Shown here: one piece after another, positions 55,609 to 64,000 of the stretch | How the letters are laid out: the number at the start of each line of letters is the position of its first letter | Numbering within the stretch: position 1 is the first letter of the stretch | Source of the DNA: Rhizobium ecuadorense | GTDB lineage: Bacteria > Pseudomonadota > Alphaproteobacteria > Rhizobiales > Rhizobiaceae | DNA length: 64,000 nucleotides | Assembly (NCBI RefSeq): GCF_001187535.1 | Contig: NZ_LFIO01000023.1 | Coordinates: 146,547-210,546, forward strand | Direction of reading: 5' to 3' | Notes under the pieces: generated by a model | What the model was told of the DNA's origin: nothing | Databases searched by the model: none | Seen by the model: only the letters and a program-made list of their open reading frames with translations | Program-made: the position numbers and the translations under genes

Positions 55609-56708
55609 TGCGCCTTTGGCACCCCCTGCTCTGCCTCACTCTGATCGGCCTCGCCACATCGGCGGCCGCCCAGACCGCCGCTCCTCCGGCAGGGCTGAAC
55701 GAGGATGCCGTTCCCGCCGTCATGCAGCGCGCCGTCGACGAGGTGATCCGCCCGGGCTACCGCAATATGCAGCAATCGGCCGCCCGGCTGACGACGGCGA
55801 TGAAGGATCTTTGCGACGGCGGCACGCAGCAGACGCTCGACAAGGCGAAATCGGCCTTCGACGATACGATCCGCTACTGGTCGATCATCGAAATCGTCCA
55901 GACCGGGCCTGTCATCCAGGACAATCTCTTCGAGCACATCCTGTTCTACCCGGACCGCAAGGGCCTCGGCCTGAAGCAGGTGCAGGCGCTGATCGCCAAG
56001 GCCGACCCGAAGGATGCGACGGTCGATGCGATCGCCGGCAAGAGCGTGGCGCTGCAGGGCCTGACGGCGCTGGAATACGTGCTTTACGGCAATGGCGCGG
56101 ACGATCTGATCAAGCAGAAGGGCGGCTTCCGCTGCCTCTACGGCGCCGCGGTCGCCGGCAATATCCAGCGTGAGGCCGGCGAAGTCGTCGCCGCCTGGGA
56201 AAAACCCGACGGCGTGCAGGCGAGCTGGAAACATCCCGGCCCGCAGAGCGACGATTTCATGGACAATAAGGAGGCTGTGACCGCGCTGCTCGGCATTCTC
56301 GTCCACGGCGCGGAGAATGTCCGCGACCAGCGGCTCGAACAATTCTACAAGGGCAAGGACACGCCGCCGCGCCCGCGCATGGCGATCTACTGGCGCTCGA
56401 AGAATACCTGGAAATCGATGGCCGCCAACCTGGAGGGGCTGCGCACGCTCTGGCAGAAGGCCGGCATGGCCGAGCTTCTGCCAGCGGACAAACAGGCGGT
56501 CGCCGCTTCGATCGACGAGGATTTCAAATCGCTGCTCGACAGCGTGCCGAAAATCAATCCCGATATTGACGCCGCCGTCAGCGATGCGGAAAAGGCCAAG
56601 CTCGACACGCTTTTGGCCGAAAGCCGTGATCTGATTACCCGGATCAGCGATGAGTATGGCGCGGCTGTCGGCCTTTCGGCCGGCTTTTCCTTTTCTGACG
56701 GGGACTGA
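55608..56708 (+). CDS. Imelysin family protein, second copy lacking the signature His
   Basis: A 366-residue protein with a signal peptide (RLWHPLLCLTLIGLATSAAAQT). It is imelysin-like throughout (YWSIIEIVQTGPVIQDNLFEHILFYPDRKG) but the G-x-H-x-x-E site reads GLTALEYVLYGNG: the Glu is present and the His is Thr. ATG 55608 overlaps the oxidoreductase stop; TTG 55605 is an alternative. CTGGAG precedes it. Confidence 0.88.
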   Translation: MRLWHPLLCLTLIGLATSAAAQTAAPPAGLNEDAVPAVMQRAVDEVIRPGYRNMQQSAARLTTAMKDLCDGGTQQTLDKAKSAFDDTIRYWSIIEIVQTGPVIQDNLFEHILFYPDRKGLGLKQVQALIAKADPKDATVDAIAGKSVALQGLTALEYVLYGNGADDLIKQKGGFRCLYGAAVAGNIQREAGEVVAAWEKPDGVQASWKHPGPQSDDFMDNKEAVTALLGILVHGAENVRDQRLEQFYKGKDTPPRPRMAIYWRSKNTWKSMAANLEGLRTLWQKAGMAELLPADKQAVAASIDEDFKSLLDSVPKINPDIDAAVSDAEKAKLDTLLAESRDLITRISDEYGAAVGLSAGFSFSDGD

Positions 56709-56712
56709 AACG

Positions 56713-57792
56713 ATGATGCGGAGCGCTGCGATCGACCGACGCGATTTCGTCAGGGCGGCCGGACTGGGTTTCCTCGCGAGTTTGGCGCCGAAGTCGCTGA
56801 TGGCTTTGGAGCGGGCGGACGCAGTCTATGCCTCGGGCATTCGGGCGGCCGACGGCTCCTTTGCCGTCGCCACCGTGACCGAGCGCGGCGAGATCATCGA
56901 TCAGGTCAAGCTTCCCGCCCGCGCCCACGGCATGGCCTTCAGCGCCGCCACCGGCAGGACCGTCGCCTTCGCCCGCCGGCCCGGCACTTATGCGATGACT
57001 TTCGACCCCTGGCACAAAAGCGAGCCGATCGTCATCAGCGCCAGGGAAGACCGGCATTTCTACGGTCACGGCGCTTTTTCTCCCGACGGTCGTTTTCTCT
57101 ATGCCAGCGAGAACGACTTCGACGGCAATCGCGGCATGATCGGCATCTACGACGCCAGCAACCGCTTCACCCGCATCGGCGAATTCGAGACCTACGGCAT
57201 CGGCCCGCACGACATGACGGTTTCCGACGACGGACGCCTTCTGATCGTCGCCAATGGCGGCATCGAGACGCATCCGGATTTCGGCCGCACCAAGCTCAAT
57301 CTCGGGGAGATGCAGCCGTCACTGGTGCTGGTCGACGCGGCGACCGGGGCGCTCATCGAAAAACATGTGCTGCCGGCGCAATGGGCGGAGCTTTCCACCC
57401 GCCACGTCGATCTCGACGACAAGGGCCGCATCTGGTTTGCCTGCCAGTACGAAGGCCACCGCAAGGACCTGCCGCCGCTCGTCGGCCATTTCGCCAAGGG
57501 CGAAGATCTTTCCTTCATCGACCTGCCGGAGGAGACGACGCGCAGGCTTGCCAATTACGTCGGAGCGATTGCCGTCAATCGCAGCGAGGGCATCGTCGGC
57601 ATTACCTCGCCGAAGGGCGGCACCTCCGTGACCATCGATGCAAGGACGGGCAAGGTGCTGGCCGAGACCAGCGTTCCGGACGCGGCCGGCATCGCGCCGG
57701 CAAAAAGCGGCTTTGCCGTCTCCACCTATGACGGCGATTTCCTGTCGACCCGCAGTGACGTCGCCTGGGATCAGCATATCGTGCGGATCTAG
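56713..57792 (+). CDS. DUF1513 beta-propeller protein, probable Tat export
   Basis: A 359-residue protein. DRRDFVRAAGLGFLASLAP resembles a Tat signal. Repeated motifs such as HGHGAFSPDGRFLYASEND, GIGPHDMTVSDDGRLLIVANGG and RHVDLDDKGRIWFACQ indicate a propeller. Its function is unknown; the family regularly accompanies imelysin and DUF1111 genes. The stop overlaps the convergent DUF2252 gene by 4 bases. Confidence 0.9.
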   Translation: MMRSAAIDRRDFVRAAGLGFLASLAPKSLMALERADAVYASGIRAADGSFAVATVTERGEIIDQVKLPARAHGMAFSAATGRTVAFARRPGTYAMTFDPWHKSEPIVISAREDRHFYGHGAFSPDGRFLYASENDFDGNRGMIGIYDASNRFTRIGEFETYGIGPHDMTVSDDGRLLIVANGGIETHPDFGRTKLNLGEMQPSLVLVDAATGALIEKHVLPAQWAELSTRHVDLDDKGRIWFACQYEGHRKDLPPLVGHFAKGEDLSFIDLPEETTRRLANYVGAIAVNRSEGIVGITSPKGGTSVTIDARTGKVLAETSVPDAAGIAPAKSGFAVSTYDGDFLSTRSDVAWDQHIVRI

Positions 57793-58865
57793 TCGGCGTG
57801 AGAATAGGCTTTCTGCTCGGCACTGACGCTTGAGGCCGCGGCTCTTGCCGCCTCATGCAGCCATTCGTTTCCCCGTGCCTTGATATCGCGGAGGATCACG
57901 GCGACCGCCGCCGCATCGTTGGAATGGCAATTGGCGATCTCAAAACCCATCAGCTCAAGCATCGTCGGCGAAAGCAGGATTTCGGGGTGCCGGTCGATTT
58001 CGATCTTACAGCTGTTCGGCGAGAGCCGGCGAACGAGGATGCGACCGGAAACCTGATAATGCGGATCGACGCACCGCGCCCGTCCATTGGCGATTACTGC
58101 CGCCCGGATCGCCACGTCCTGTGGTTTGTGGCGAAGCGACCAGGCGGACGGCAGCAGCGCCTTGGCCTCCCGCAGCACCGGCCCGCCCTGCCATTCCGCA
58201 TAGGCGACGAAACGCGGCCGGCCGAGGCTGCCGGTGCCGCCGCTGCGCGGCTTCGCCACGAAAGGTCCCGAGCCGGGCGGCAGTGCAGCCGCGAGCGCCG
58301 TTACATAGGCTGCTGGCGGCGACTCCTTGCCAAGAGGCAGCATTTCGTATTTCTCCCAAAATTCCCGGCGCTCGGAATTCGGCAGCATCAGCGCCTTGCG
58401 CAGCCATTTGTGATCGCGCTCGAGAATGACGGGCAGCGGATTTTCAAGGCCCCTGAGATAGCCGCTGAGGATCGTCTCGCTTATCATCCGCACCGAGGGA
58501 CCGTCGTCGCCACGGGCCAGCACGGCGCTTGCCGCAAGACGGACGAGATCCAGCGCATAGGGCATCATCGCCGCGTCGTCGAAATCATTGACGCCCCAGA
58601 CGAGCCGGCCTTCGGCATCGCGCCAGGTGCCGAAATTCTCCAGATGCGTATCGCCGATCGCCAGCACCTCCGGCGCGCGGCCAAGTTCCGGGCAGATATC
58701 GAGGATGATCTCGCACCAGCGCCAATAGGTGGCGCGCAGGAAGACGAAGCCGCCGCTTCGCATCTTCTCGTGCTTCTCGCGGAGATCGTCCGCGACGAGA
58801 TCGGCCCCGAGTTCGCCGGCCAGCCAGGTCTCGAAATTCCGGACCGATTGCGATATCGTCGTCAT
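57789..58865 (-). CDS. DUF2252 family protein
   Basis: A 358-residue protein of the kinase-like DUF2252 family: LAIGDTHLENFGTWRDAEGRLVWGVNDFDDAAMMPYALDLVRLA holds the GDxHxxN and DFD-type catalytic residues of an aminoglycoside-phosphotransferase-like fold. The substrate is unknown. ATG 58865 follows GGAG; the frame runs on to 58940 without similarity. Confidence 0.88.
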   Translation of the reverse strand: MTTISQSVRNFETWLAGELGADLVADDLREKHEKMRSGGFVFLRATYWRWCEIILDICPELGRAPEVLAIGDTHLENFGTWRDAEGRLVWGVNDFDDAAMMPYALDLVRLAASAVLARGDDGPSVRMISETILSGYLRGLENPLPVILERDHKWLRKALMLPNSERREFWEKYEMLPLGKESPPAAYVTALAAALPPGSGPFVAKPRSGGTGSLGRPRFVAYAEWQGGPVLREAKALLPSAWSLRHKPQDVAIRAAVIANGRARCVDPHYQVSGRILVRRLSPNSCKIEIDRHPEILLSPTMLELMGFEIANCHSNDAAAVAVILRDIKARGNEWLHEAARAAASSVSAEQKAYSHAD

Positions 58866-59108
58866 GCGCCGGCGCTCCATTCCTTCGAGACAGGACGCGG
58901 AGAATACGCGCTGGGCGCGAAGCTGCAATCGTCTTCGCACCGGCCTACATCACCGGCTTATCACCGGCTGGCATGACGACGAAAAGGCGAAAGGTTGCCC
59001 CGGCGACACGGCTGCAGCTTTCCATCGGCACCGAGACCGATTTCAGCAATGTGCAGCTTGTCGAATCCGGCCCGCCATGCCACTTTCCCGGCTGCAAGAG
59101 GGGCAGAC

Positions 59109-59558
59109 ATGAGCGAGACTGACAGGGGCGATTTCCGCGCGCGAATCCGCCGCAATTTTGCGCGCCAGGCGGCGATGGAAACGATCGGCGCGGAGCTGAC
59201 GCGCGTCGAGCACGGCGTCGTCGAGATCGAGCTTCCCTTCGACGTCAAACTGACACAGCAGCACGGCATCCTGCATGCGGGCATCATTTCCGCAGCGCTC
59301 GATTCGGCCTGCGGCTTTGCCGCCTACAGCGTCATCGACCCGGAAGCCTCGATCCTGACGATCGAGTTCAAGGTCAATCTCATGTCGCCGGGGCGTGGCG
59401 ATCGTTTCCTGTTTCGCGGGGAAATCACCAAACCCGGCTCCACCATCATCGTTGCCGACGGGCGCGGCTACGCGATCAGCGACGGGCCGGCGAAACTCAT
59501 CGCCTCCATGACCGGAACGATGATGGTGATCCGCGGTAGAGAAGGAATTACGGGATGA
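59109..59558 (+). CDS. PaaI/hotdog family thioesterase
   Basis: A 149-residue hotdog-fold protein. QQHGILHAGIISAALDSACGFAAYS is the helix with the catalytic-type Asp; LTIEFKVNLMSPGRGDRFLFRGEI and IIVADGRGYAI follow. It hydrolyses an acyl-CoA of unknown identity. GAGGGG precedes ATG 59109. The stop overlaps the nucleosidase start by 4 bases. Confidence 0.9.
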   Translation: MSETDRGDFRARIRRNFARQAAMETIGAELTRVEHGVVEIELPFDVKLTQQHGILHAGIISAALDSACGFAAYSVIDPEASILTIEFKVNLMSPGRGDRFLFRGEITKPGSTIIVADGRGYAISDGPAKLIASMTGTMMVIRGREGITG

Positions 59559-60193
59559 AGTTCGAGCTGAAATCGGTCGCGGGAAAATCCATGCTGTTCG
59601 TCATGGCGGCGGAGGCCGAATACGGCCCCTTCTTGCGGTCGCGCATCGAACCTTTGATGACCGGCGTCGGCCCGGTCGAAGCGGCGGTGGCGCTGACCAA
59701 GACACTGTCGCGACTGGATGCAGCCGACGACCTGCCGGATCTCGTCGTTTCCCTCGGCTCGGCCGGCTCCGCCAAACTAGAGCAAACCGAAATCTATCAG
59801 GTAACCTCGGTTTCCTACCGCGACATGGACGCTTCGCCGCTCGGCTTCGAAAAAGGCCGGACACCGTTTCTCGACCTGCCGGCAACACTTGAACTGCCGC
59901 TGCGCATTCCCGGCATTGCCGAAGCAAGCCTTTCCACCGGCGGCAATGTCATTTCAGGTGCTGCCTACAGCGCCATCGACGCCGACATGGTCGATATGGA
60001 GACCTATGCGGTGCTGCGCGCCTGCCAGGGTTATAAACTGCCATTGATCGGTCTTCGCGGTATTTCCGACGGCGCAGTCGAGCTGCAGCACATCTCCGGC
60101 TGGACCGAATATCTGCACATCGTCGACCGCAAGCTCTCCTACGGCGTCGACAGCCTGTTCACGGCGCTGGAGGACGGGGTTTTCTGGTTCTAG
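59555..60193 (+). CDS. MTA/SAH nucleosidase-like protein (PNP_UDP family)
   Basis: A 212-residue purine nucleosidase-type protein. FVMAAEAEYGPFL, LVVSLGSAGSAKLEQTEIYQV, ADMVDMETYAVLRAC and LRGISDGAVE are the substrate and catalytic motifs (Glu in MET, Asp in ISDG). It probably removes adenine from methylthioadenosine or S-adenosylhomocysteine. Co-transcribed with the thioesterase. Confidence 0.88.
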   Translation: MKFELKSVAGKSMLFVMAAEAEYGPFLRSRIEPLMTGVGPVEAAVALTKTLSRLDAADDLPDLVVSLGSAGSAKLEQTEIYQVTSVSYRDMDASPLGFEKGRTPFLDLPATLELPLRIPGIAEASLSTGGNVISGAAYSAIDADMVDMETYAVLRACQGYKLPLIGLRGISDGAVELQHISGWTEYLHIVDRKLSYGVDSLFTALEDGVFWF

Positions 60194-60308
60194 GCCCTAA
60201 AGGCCGCGCGCCTTTCCCGGCGCGCGAGGGGACAATCGGAACAATAAAAACCCGATGCCGCCGATTTCCCGGATTGCAAGGCGAAGCGCTTTTCATTAAA
60301 GCCTCGCC

Positions 60309-61871
60309 ATGACCCAGACAGCACATCCCGACTCCGTTCTCATCGTCGATTTCGGCAGCCAGGTGACCCAGCTCATCGCACGACGCGTGCGCGAGGCCGG
60401 CGTCTATTGCGAGATCGTTCCCTTCCAATCGGCCGAAGAGGGCTTCAAGCGCCTCCAGCCGAAAGCCGTGATCCTGTCCGGCAGCCCCGCTTCGACGGTG
60501 GATGAAGGGTCGCCGCGAGCGCCGCAGATCATCTTCGACAGCGGCCTGCCGGTGTTCGGCATCTGCTATGGCCAGCAGACGATGTGCATGCAGCTCGGCG
60601 GCAAGGTCGAGAGCGGCCATCACCGCGAGTTCGGCCGCGCCTTCCTGGATGTCGACAAAGACTGCCAGCTGTTCGAGGGCCTCTGGTCCTCCGGTTCGCG
60701 CCATCAGGTCTGGATGAGCCATGGCGACCGTGTCACGGCGCTGCCTGACGGTTTCGAGGTGGTCGCCACCTCCTCCAACGCGCCCTACGCCTTCATCGCC
60801 GACGAGAAGCGCAAATATTACGGCGTGCAATTCCATCCCGAGGTCGTGCACACGCCCGACGGCGCCAAGCTGATCGGCAACTTCATTCACAACATTGCCG
60901 GCATCAAAGGCGACTGGTCGATGTCGGCCTACCGCCAGAAGGCGGTCGACGAGATCCGCAAGCAGGTGGGCGACAAGCGCGTCATCTGTGCGCTTTCAGG
61001 CGGCGTCGACAGCTCCGTTGCCGCGCTTCTGATCCACGAGGCGGTCGGCGATCAGCTGACCTGCATCCTCGTCGACCACGGGCTGATGCGCAAGGATGAG
61101 GCGGCCAACGTCGTCGCCATGTTCCGCGAGCACTACAATCTGCATCTGCTGCATGTCGACGCCTCCGACCGTTTCATCGGCGAGCTCGAAGGCGTTTCCG
61201 ACCCGGAGACCAAGCGCAAGATCATCGGTCGGCTGTTCATCGAAACCTTCGAGGAAGAGGCCAAGAAGCTCGGCGGCGCCGATTTCCTCGGCCAGGGCAC
61301 GCTCTATCCCGATGTGATCGAGAGCGTTTCCTTCACCGGCGGTCCGTCGGTGACGATCAAATCGCACCACAATGTCGGCGGCCTGCCGGAGCGCATGAAG
61401 ATGCAGCTCGTCGAGCCGCTGCGCGAACTCTTCAAGGACGAGGTGCGCGCGCTCGGCCGCGAACTCGGCCTGCCCGACAGCTTCATCGGCCGCCATCCCT
61501 TCCCGGGCCCGGGCCTTGCGATCCGCTGCCCCGGCGGCATCAGCCGCGAAAAGCTGGAGATCCTGCGTGAAGCCGACGCGATCTATCTCGACGAAATCCG
61601 CAAGGCCGGCCTCTACGACGCCATCTGGCAGGCCTTCGCCGTGCTGCTGCCCGTCCAGACCGTCGGCGTCATGGGCGACGGACGCACCTACGAATTCGTC
61701 TGCGCGCTGCGCGCCGTCACCTCGGTCGACGGCATGACGGCGGATTTCTATCATTACGACATGGAATTCCTCGGCCGCGCCGCAACGCGCATCATCAACG
61801 AGGTGCGCGGCATCAACCGCGTGGTTTATGATGTGACGTCGAAGCCGCCTGGTACGATCGAGTGGGAATGA
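60309..61871 (+). CDS. guaA: GMP synthase (glutamine-hydrolysing)
   Basis: A 520-residue two-domain enzyme. The class I amidotransferase domain has [16 protein letters not shown] (Cys) and [11 protein letters not shown] (His, Glu); the ATP-pyrophosphatase domain has [16 protein letters not shown]; the dimer domain ends [18 protein letters not shown]. It aminates XMP to GMP. Monocistronic, followed by a 16-bp inverted repeat. Confidence 0.98.
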   Translation: MTQTAHPDSVLIVDFGSQVTQLIARRVREAGVYCEIVPFQSAEEGFKRLQPKAVILSGSPASTVDEGSPRAPQIIFDSGLPVFGICYGQQTMCMQLGGKVESGHHREFGRAFLDVDKDCQLFEGLWSSGSRHQVWMSHGDRVTALPDGFEVVATSSNAPYAFIADEKRKYYGVQFHPEVVHTPDGAKLIGNFIHNIAGIKGDWSMSAYRQKAVDEIRKQVGDKRVICALSGGVDSSVAALLIHEAVGDQLTCILVDHGLMRKDEAANVVAMFREHYNLHLLHVDASDRFIGELEGVSDPETKRKIIGRLFIETFEEEAKKLGGADFLGQGTLYPDVIESVSFTGGPSVTIKSHHNVGGLPERMKMQLVEPLRELFKDEVRALGRELGLPDSFIGRHPFPGPGLAIRCPGGISREKLEILREADAIYLDEIRKAGLYDAIWQAFAVLLPVQTVGVMGDGRTYEFVCALRAVTSVDGMTADFYHYDMEFLGRAATRIINEVRGINRVVYDVTSKPPGTIEWE

Positions 61872-61943
61872 GCATAGCTGTCAGCGCCACAGCACCGTGC
61901 GTTTGAAAGACGCGCAAGGGACGCTGTGACACTTGGAATTGCC

Positions 61944-61983
61944 GCATAACTCCTCAAATCGATTCCCATTTGAGGAGTTATGC
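61944..61983. terminator. 16-bp perfect inverted repeat between guaA and vapC
   Basis: GCATAACTCCTCAAAT and ATTTGAGGAGTTATGC pair perfectly around an 8-base loop. It lies between two convergent genes and ends one base before the vapC stop, so it is probably a bidirectional terminator without T runs. Confidence 0.6.
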
Positions 61984-61984
61984 A

Positions 61985-62419
61985 TCAATCTGTCGTTCTA
62001 CAGATCGGATTGATGATCCGGAGTCCGGCAAAATCCTTTTCATTATCCGTTACCACCACGCACTCGTTGGCATGGGCAACAGCGGCGATAATCATGTCGA
62101 GCCCGCGACGTGGTTTTCCTGCCGCTTTCCCCTCCGCCATCAGTCGCGCCCAGATCAGGCCCGCTTTGTCGTCGAACGGCAGGATGCGGCCTGCAAACAG
62201 CGCCTGCGGCCCTTCGCGCCCCGAAAACCACTTATCGAGAGCGTCGCGTTTCTTGCCGCCTGGCTTCTCCAAAATGCCTCGGCGGATCTCGGCGACGGTC
62301 AGCGAGGCGATGAACAAGTCTTCGTCGCGTTGTGTCGACATCCATGCCAGGAGCGATTCCGATGGCTGCGGTTTGACAATATTGCTGAGGATGTTGGTAT
62401 CCAGAAGAAAGCGCGTCAC
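61985..62419 (-). CDS. vapC: VapC/FitB family PIN toxin
   Basis: A 144-residue PIN ribonuclease. LLDTNILSN (Asp), SLTVAEIRRGI (Glu), GLDMIIAAVAHA (Asp) and VVTDNEKDFAGL (Asp) give the full catalytic set. It overlaps the antitoxin gene by 4 bases. The target is probably a tRNA or rRNA, as for other VapC proteins. Confidence 0.93.
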   Translation of the reverse strand: MTRFLLDTNILSNIVKPQPSESLLAWMSTQRDEDLFIASLTVAEIRRGILEKPGGKKRDALDKWFSGREGPQALFAGRILPFDDKAGLIWARLMAEGKAAGKPRRGLDMIIAAVAHANECVVVTDNEKDFAGLRIINPICRTTD

Positions 62420-62715
62420 AGGTCGACTTTGCGCCCCTCTTCACGGGGTCGGGAAAGATCGAGTTCCGCGTCGACCAGCGGTGAACGACGCAATGCAGCG
62501 AGAATTCCGCCAGGCTTCGGCGGTTCGCCGGCGATCGACTTGCTGACAGCCGCGCGAAGCTCCGAAGCCTCAGGCGTGTCCTCCGACAGGCGTCGGGCGA
62601 GCGATCGGATAAGGTCGCGATCGGCATCCCGGCCGAGCACTTCGAAGCGCGCCAAACCACGCTCGCCAAGGCGGGATCGATAGTTTTGGATCGCGCGCTT
62701 CTGTGAACTTCCCAT
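62416..62715 (-). CDS. vapB: VapB-type antitoxin
   Basis: A 99-residue protein. The ATG at 62715 has CTGGAGG six bases upstream and is preferred to 62754 and 62835. AIQNYRSRLGERGLARFEVLGRDADRDLIRSLARRL looks like a short DNA-binding N-terminal part; the C-terminal LDLSRPREEGRKVDL should wrap around the toxin. It precedes vapC with a 4-base overlap, the usual order. Confidence 0.82.
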   Translation of the reverse strand: MGSSQKRAIQNYRSRLGERGLARFEVLGRDADRDLIRSLARRLSEDTPEASELRAAVSKSIAGEPPKPGGILAALRRSPLVDAELDLSRPREEGRKVDL

Positions 62716-62859
62716 GATAGCCTCCAGCTTATTTCCAGTAATATAGCCAGACATGGGGCTTTCAGCAAGATTGCGCGGTCGGCGCGCATCGACAGCCTCG
62801 TCGGCCGTCATCCCTTCCAAGTCCGATCCTGCCATCCGCTGCTCGGCGACTCCCGATGA

Positions 62860-63561
62860 TCAGCGGTCGGACCGAGAGCGATGCTCCTCGCGCCATCGCT
62901 CCCAGCGGCGACGCAGGTCGCCCTTCCTTAGGCCGTTGCTCGCCTGCAGCACCTCTATCTTGATCATGCGGTCGGTTCGGAAGTGACGGAAATCGTGCCT
63001 CAACTCGCACCAGGCAACAATCAAGCGCGTTGCGTCTCCGTAACCGAGTATGATCGGCCACACGACCCGCTCAGTCTCCTCCCCGGTATCGGATCGGTAG
63101 CGCAGGCGAAGCTTCCGATCTTCACGGATCGCACGGCGCAGTTCGTTCGTATCGACCATGTCTGCCGGAGGGACCCTGCCAGGCTTTACTCCAACGCTTG
63201 GCTCGACGATGTATGGCCGCAGCCGTTCGGGGATAACAGCAGCGATCTTGCTCATTACGTCCTGCGCCGCTGCGGATAACACCTTATCGCCGCGTGCGGC
63301 GACCCATTGTGCGCCAAGCACGATCGCCTCGATCTCGTCGGGCGTCAGCATCAAAGGCGGCATGTCATAGGCAGGGTCGAGCAAATAACCGAAGCCCGCC
63401 TCTCCGACGATGGGGACGCCTTGGCCGATCAGGTCGGTGATATCGCGGTACACCGAGCGCCTGGACACTTCGATCTCCTCGGCCATTGCCGCGGCAGTCA
63501 CCGGCCGGGTCGTACGGCGCAGGATCTGAATGATCTGAAACAGACGGTCGGCTTTGCGCAT
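62860..63561 (-). CDS. YafY-type WYL-domain transcriptional regulator
   Basis: A 233-residue protein. RLFQIIQILRRTTRPVTAAAMAEEIEVSRRSVYRDI is an HTH_11 domain and ELRRAIREDRKLRLRYRSDTGEETERVVWPIIL the start of a WYL domain. ATG 63561 has CAGGAG upstream; ATG 63594 does not. It is divergent from the VOC gene at 63658, which it probably controls, as commonly seen for this pair. Confidence 0.92.
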   Translation of the reverse strand: MRKADRLFQIIQILRRTTRPVTAAAMAEEIEVSRRSVYRDITDLIGQGVPIVGEAGFGYLLDPAYDMPPLMLTPDEIEAIVLGAQWVAARGDKVLSAAAQDVMSKIAAVIPERLRPYIVEPSVGVKPGRVPPADMVDTNELRRAIREDRKLRLRYRSDTGEETERVVWPIILGYGDATRLIVAWCELRHDFRHFRTDRMIKIEVLQASNGLRKGDLRRRWERWREEHRSRSDR

Positions 63562-63657
63562 TGCTGTTGACTCCTGTTGCCATGATGCTGGCAACAGGCC
63601 TGTGCGACAAGCAGCAATGCCGCGCGCAGGTCCGCGGCCTTCTCGAAAGGAAAAGTC

Positions 63658-63981
63658 ATGAAATTTGCCTCAACCCGGCTGATTGCCGGTGATATCAAGG
63701 CTGTGGTCGGCTTCTACGAAATGGTCACCGGACAATCGGCCGAGTGGTTGGCGCCGGTTTTCGCGGAGATCATCACCCCTTCTGCGGCGCTCGCCATCGG
63801 CAGCGTGGAAACCGTGCCGCTGTTCAAAGAGGGCAGTGCCGAGGCTGGCGCCAATCGAACCGCGATCATCGAGTTCATGGTGGACGACGTCGACGCAGAA
63901 TATGCCCGACTGAAGGATAAGGTCGAACTTGTTCATGAGCCTAAATGTTTAGTCCCGGCATTTGATGGATCGGATCGATGA
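63658..63981 (+). CDS. VOC family protein, C-terminally truncated
   Basis: A 107-codon frame with FASTRLIAGDIKAVVGFYEMVTGQSAEW and FMVDDVDAEYARLKDKVELVHEPK as in small glyoxalase-like proteins. After HEPK the expected W-G-N/F-R-D-P-E-G segment with the last metal ligand is replaced by CLVPAFDGSDR and a stop. The change begins near 63945, so an insertion or rearrangement has probably cut the gene close to the window edge. Divergent from the WYL regulator. GAAAGG precedes the start. Confidence 0.75.
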   Translation: MKFASTRLIAGDIKAVVGFYEMVTGQSAEWLAPVFAEIITPSAALAIGSVETVPLFKEGSAEAGANRTAIIEFMVDDVDAEYARLKDKVELVHEPKCLVPAFDGSDR

Positions 63982-64000
63982 TGAATCGATCTGGCTCCAA

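Overview
The window is a GC-rich chromosomal segment from an alphaproteobacterium, most likely a Rhizobium of the leguminosarum/etli group. This is inferred from PmtA-type phospholipid N-methyltransferase, RIME-like palindromic intergenic repeats, the many ABC/LysR/Lrp/GntR genes and the overall codon use. Essential or core genes (dnaN, guaA, coaBC, prfC, dut, pyrF, gshB, uppP) place it on the main chromosome.

Layout. 1-3.0 kb: the 3' part of a DUF917 gene, a TfoX-domain gene, a repeat, and a divergent urocanate hydratase homologue that lacks the usual active-site cysteine. 3.0-24.3 kb: small metabolic, transport and regulatory units. These include VOC/MFS, LysR-SDR, coaBC, a class II amidotransferase, pirin, a 23-codon micro-ORF with a structured terminator region, a GntR regulator whose start lies inside a 47-bp palindrome and which is coupled to a CynX-like transporter, an S10 peptidase, a GFA protein, Lrp-RidA, GST-LysR, prfC, dut-GNAT, Lrp-EamA exporter, dps, a LysE exporter and cysK.

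24.5-29.9 kb: an AT-richer accessory island inserted in a second, broken copy of comM. It is bounded by copies of a comM-derived core sequence, with a third copy inside, so it looks like two end-to-end integrated elements without an integrase. The distal part carries three co-oriented predicted nuclease genes (PIN/DUF4935, PIN-like, phospholipase D-like); the proximal part carries an orphan zinc-ribbon protein. An intact comM follows directly. This island is the best candidate for an undescribed, possibly defensive, system.

30.4-50.3 kb: comM, gshB, a sugar ABC transporter operon divergent from its probable LacI regulator with two matching operator-like sites, a cupin, yraN-rsmI, dnaN, DUF72, pmtA with a coupled phosphatase-like gene, pyrF, DUF1330, an NDUFA9-like protein, a small secreted peptide, uppP, GST-queG-epimerase. 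50.3-64 kb: an RlpA-like protein with a tandemly repeated 3' end, an RsmB-family methyltransferase, a four-gene periplasmic module (imelysin, di-haem oxidoreductase, imelysin-like, DUF1513) likely tied to metal handling, DUF2252, a thioesterase-nucleosidase pair, guaA, a VapBC toxin-antitoxin pair, a WYL regulator and a VOC gene that loses its conserved C-terminus near the window edge.

No rRNA, tRNA or CRISPR array was seen. Palindromic repeat elements recur between genes and in three cases supply the stop codon of the preceding gene.
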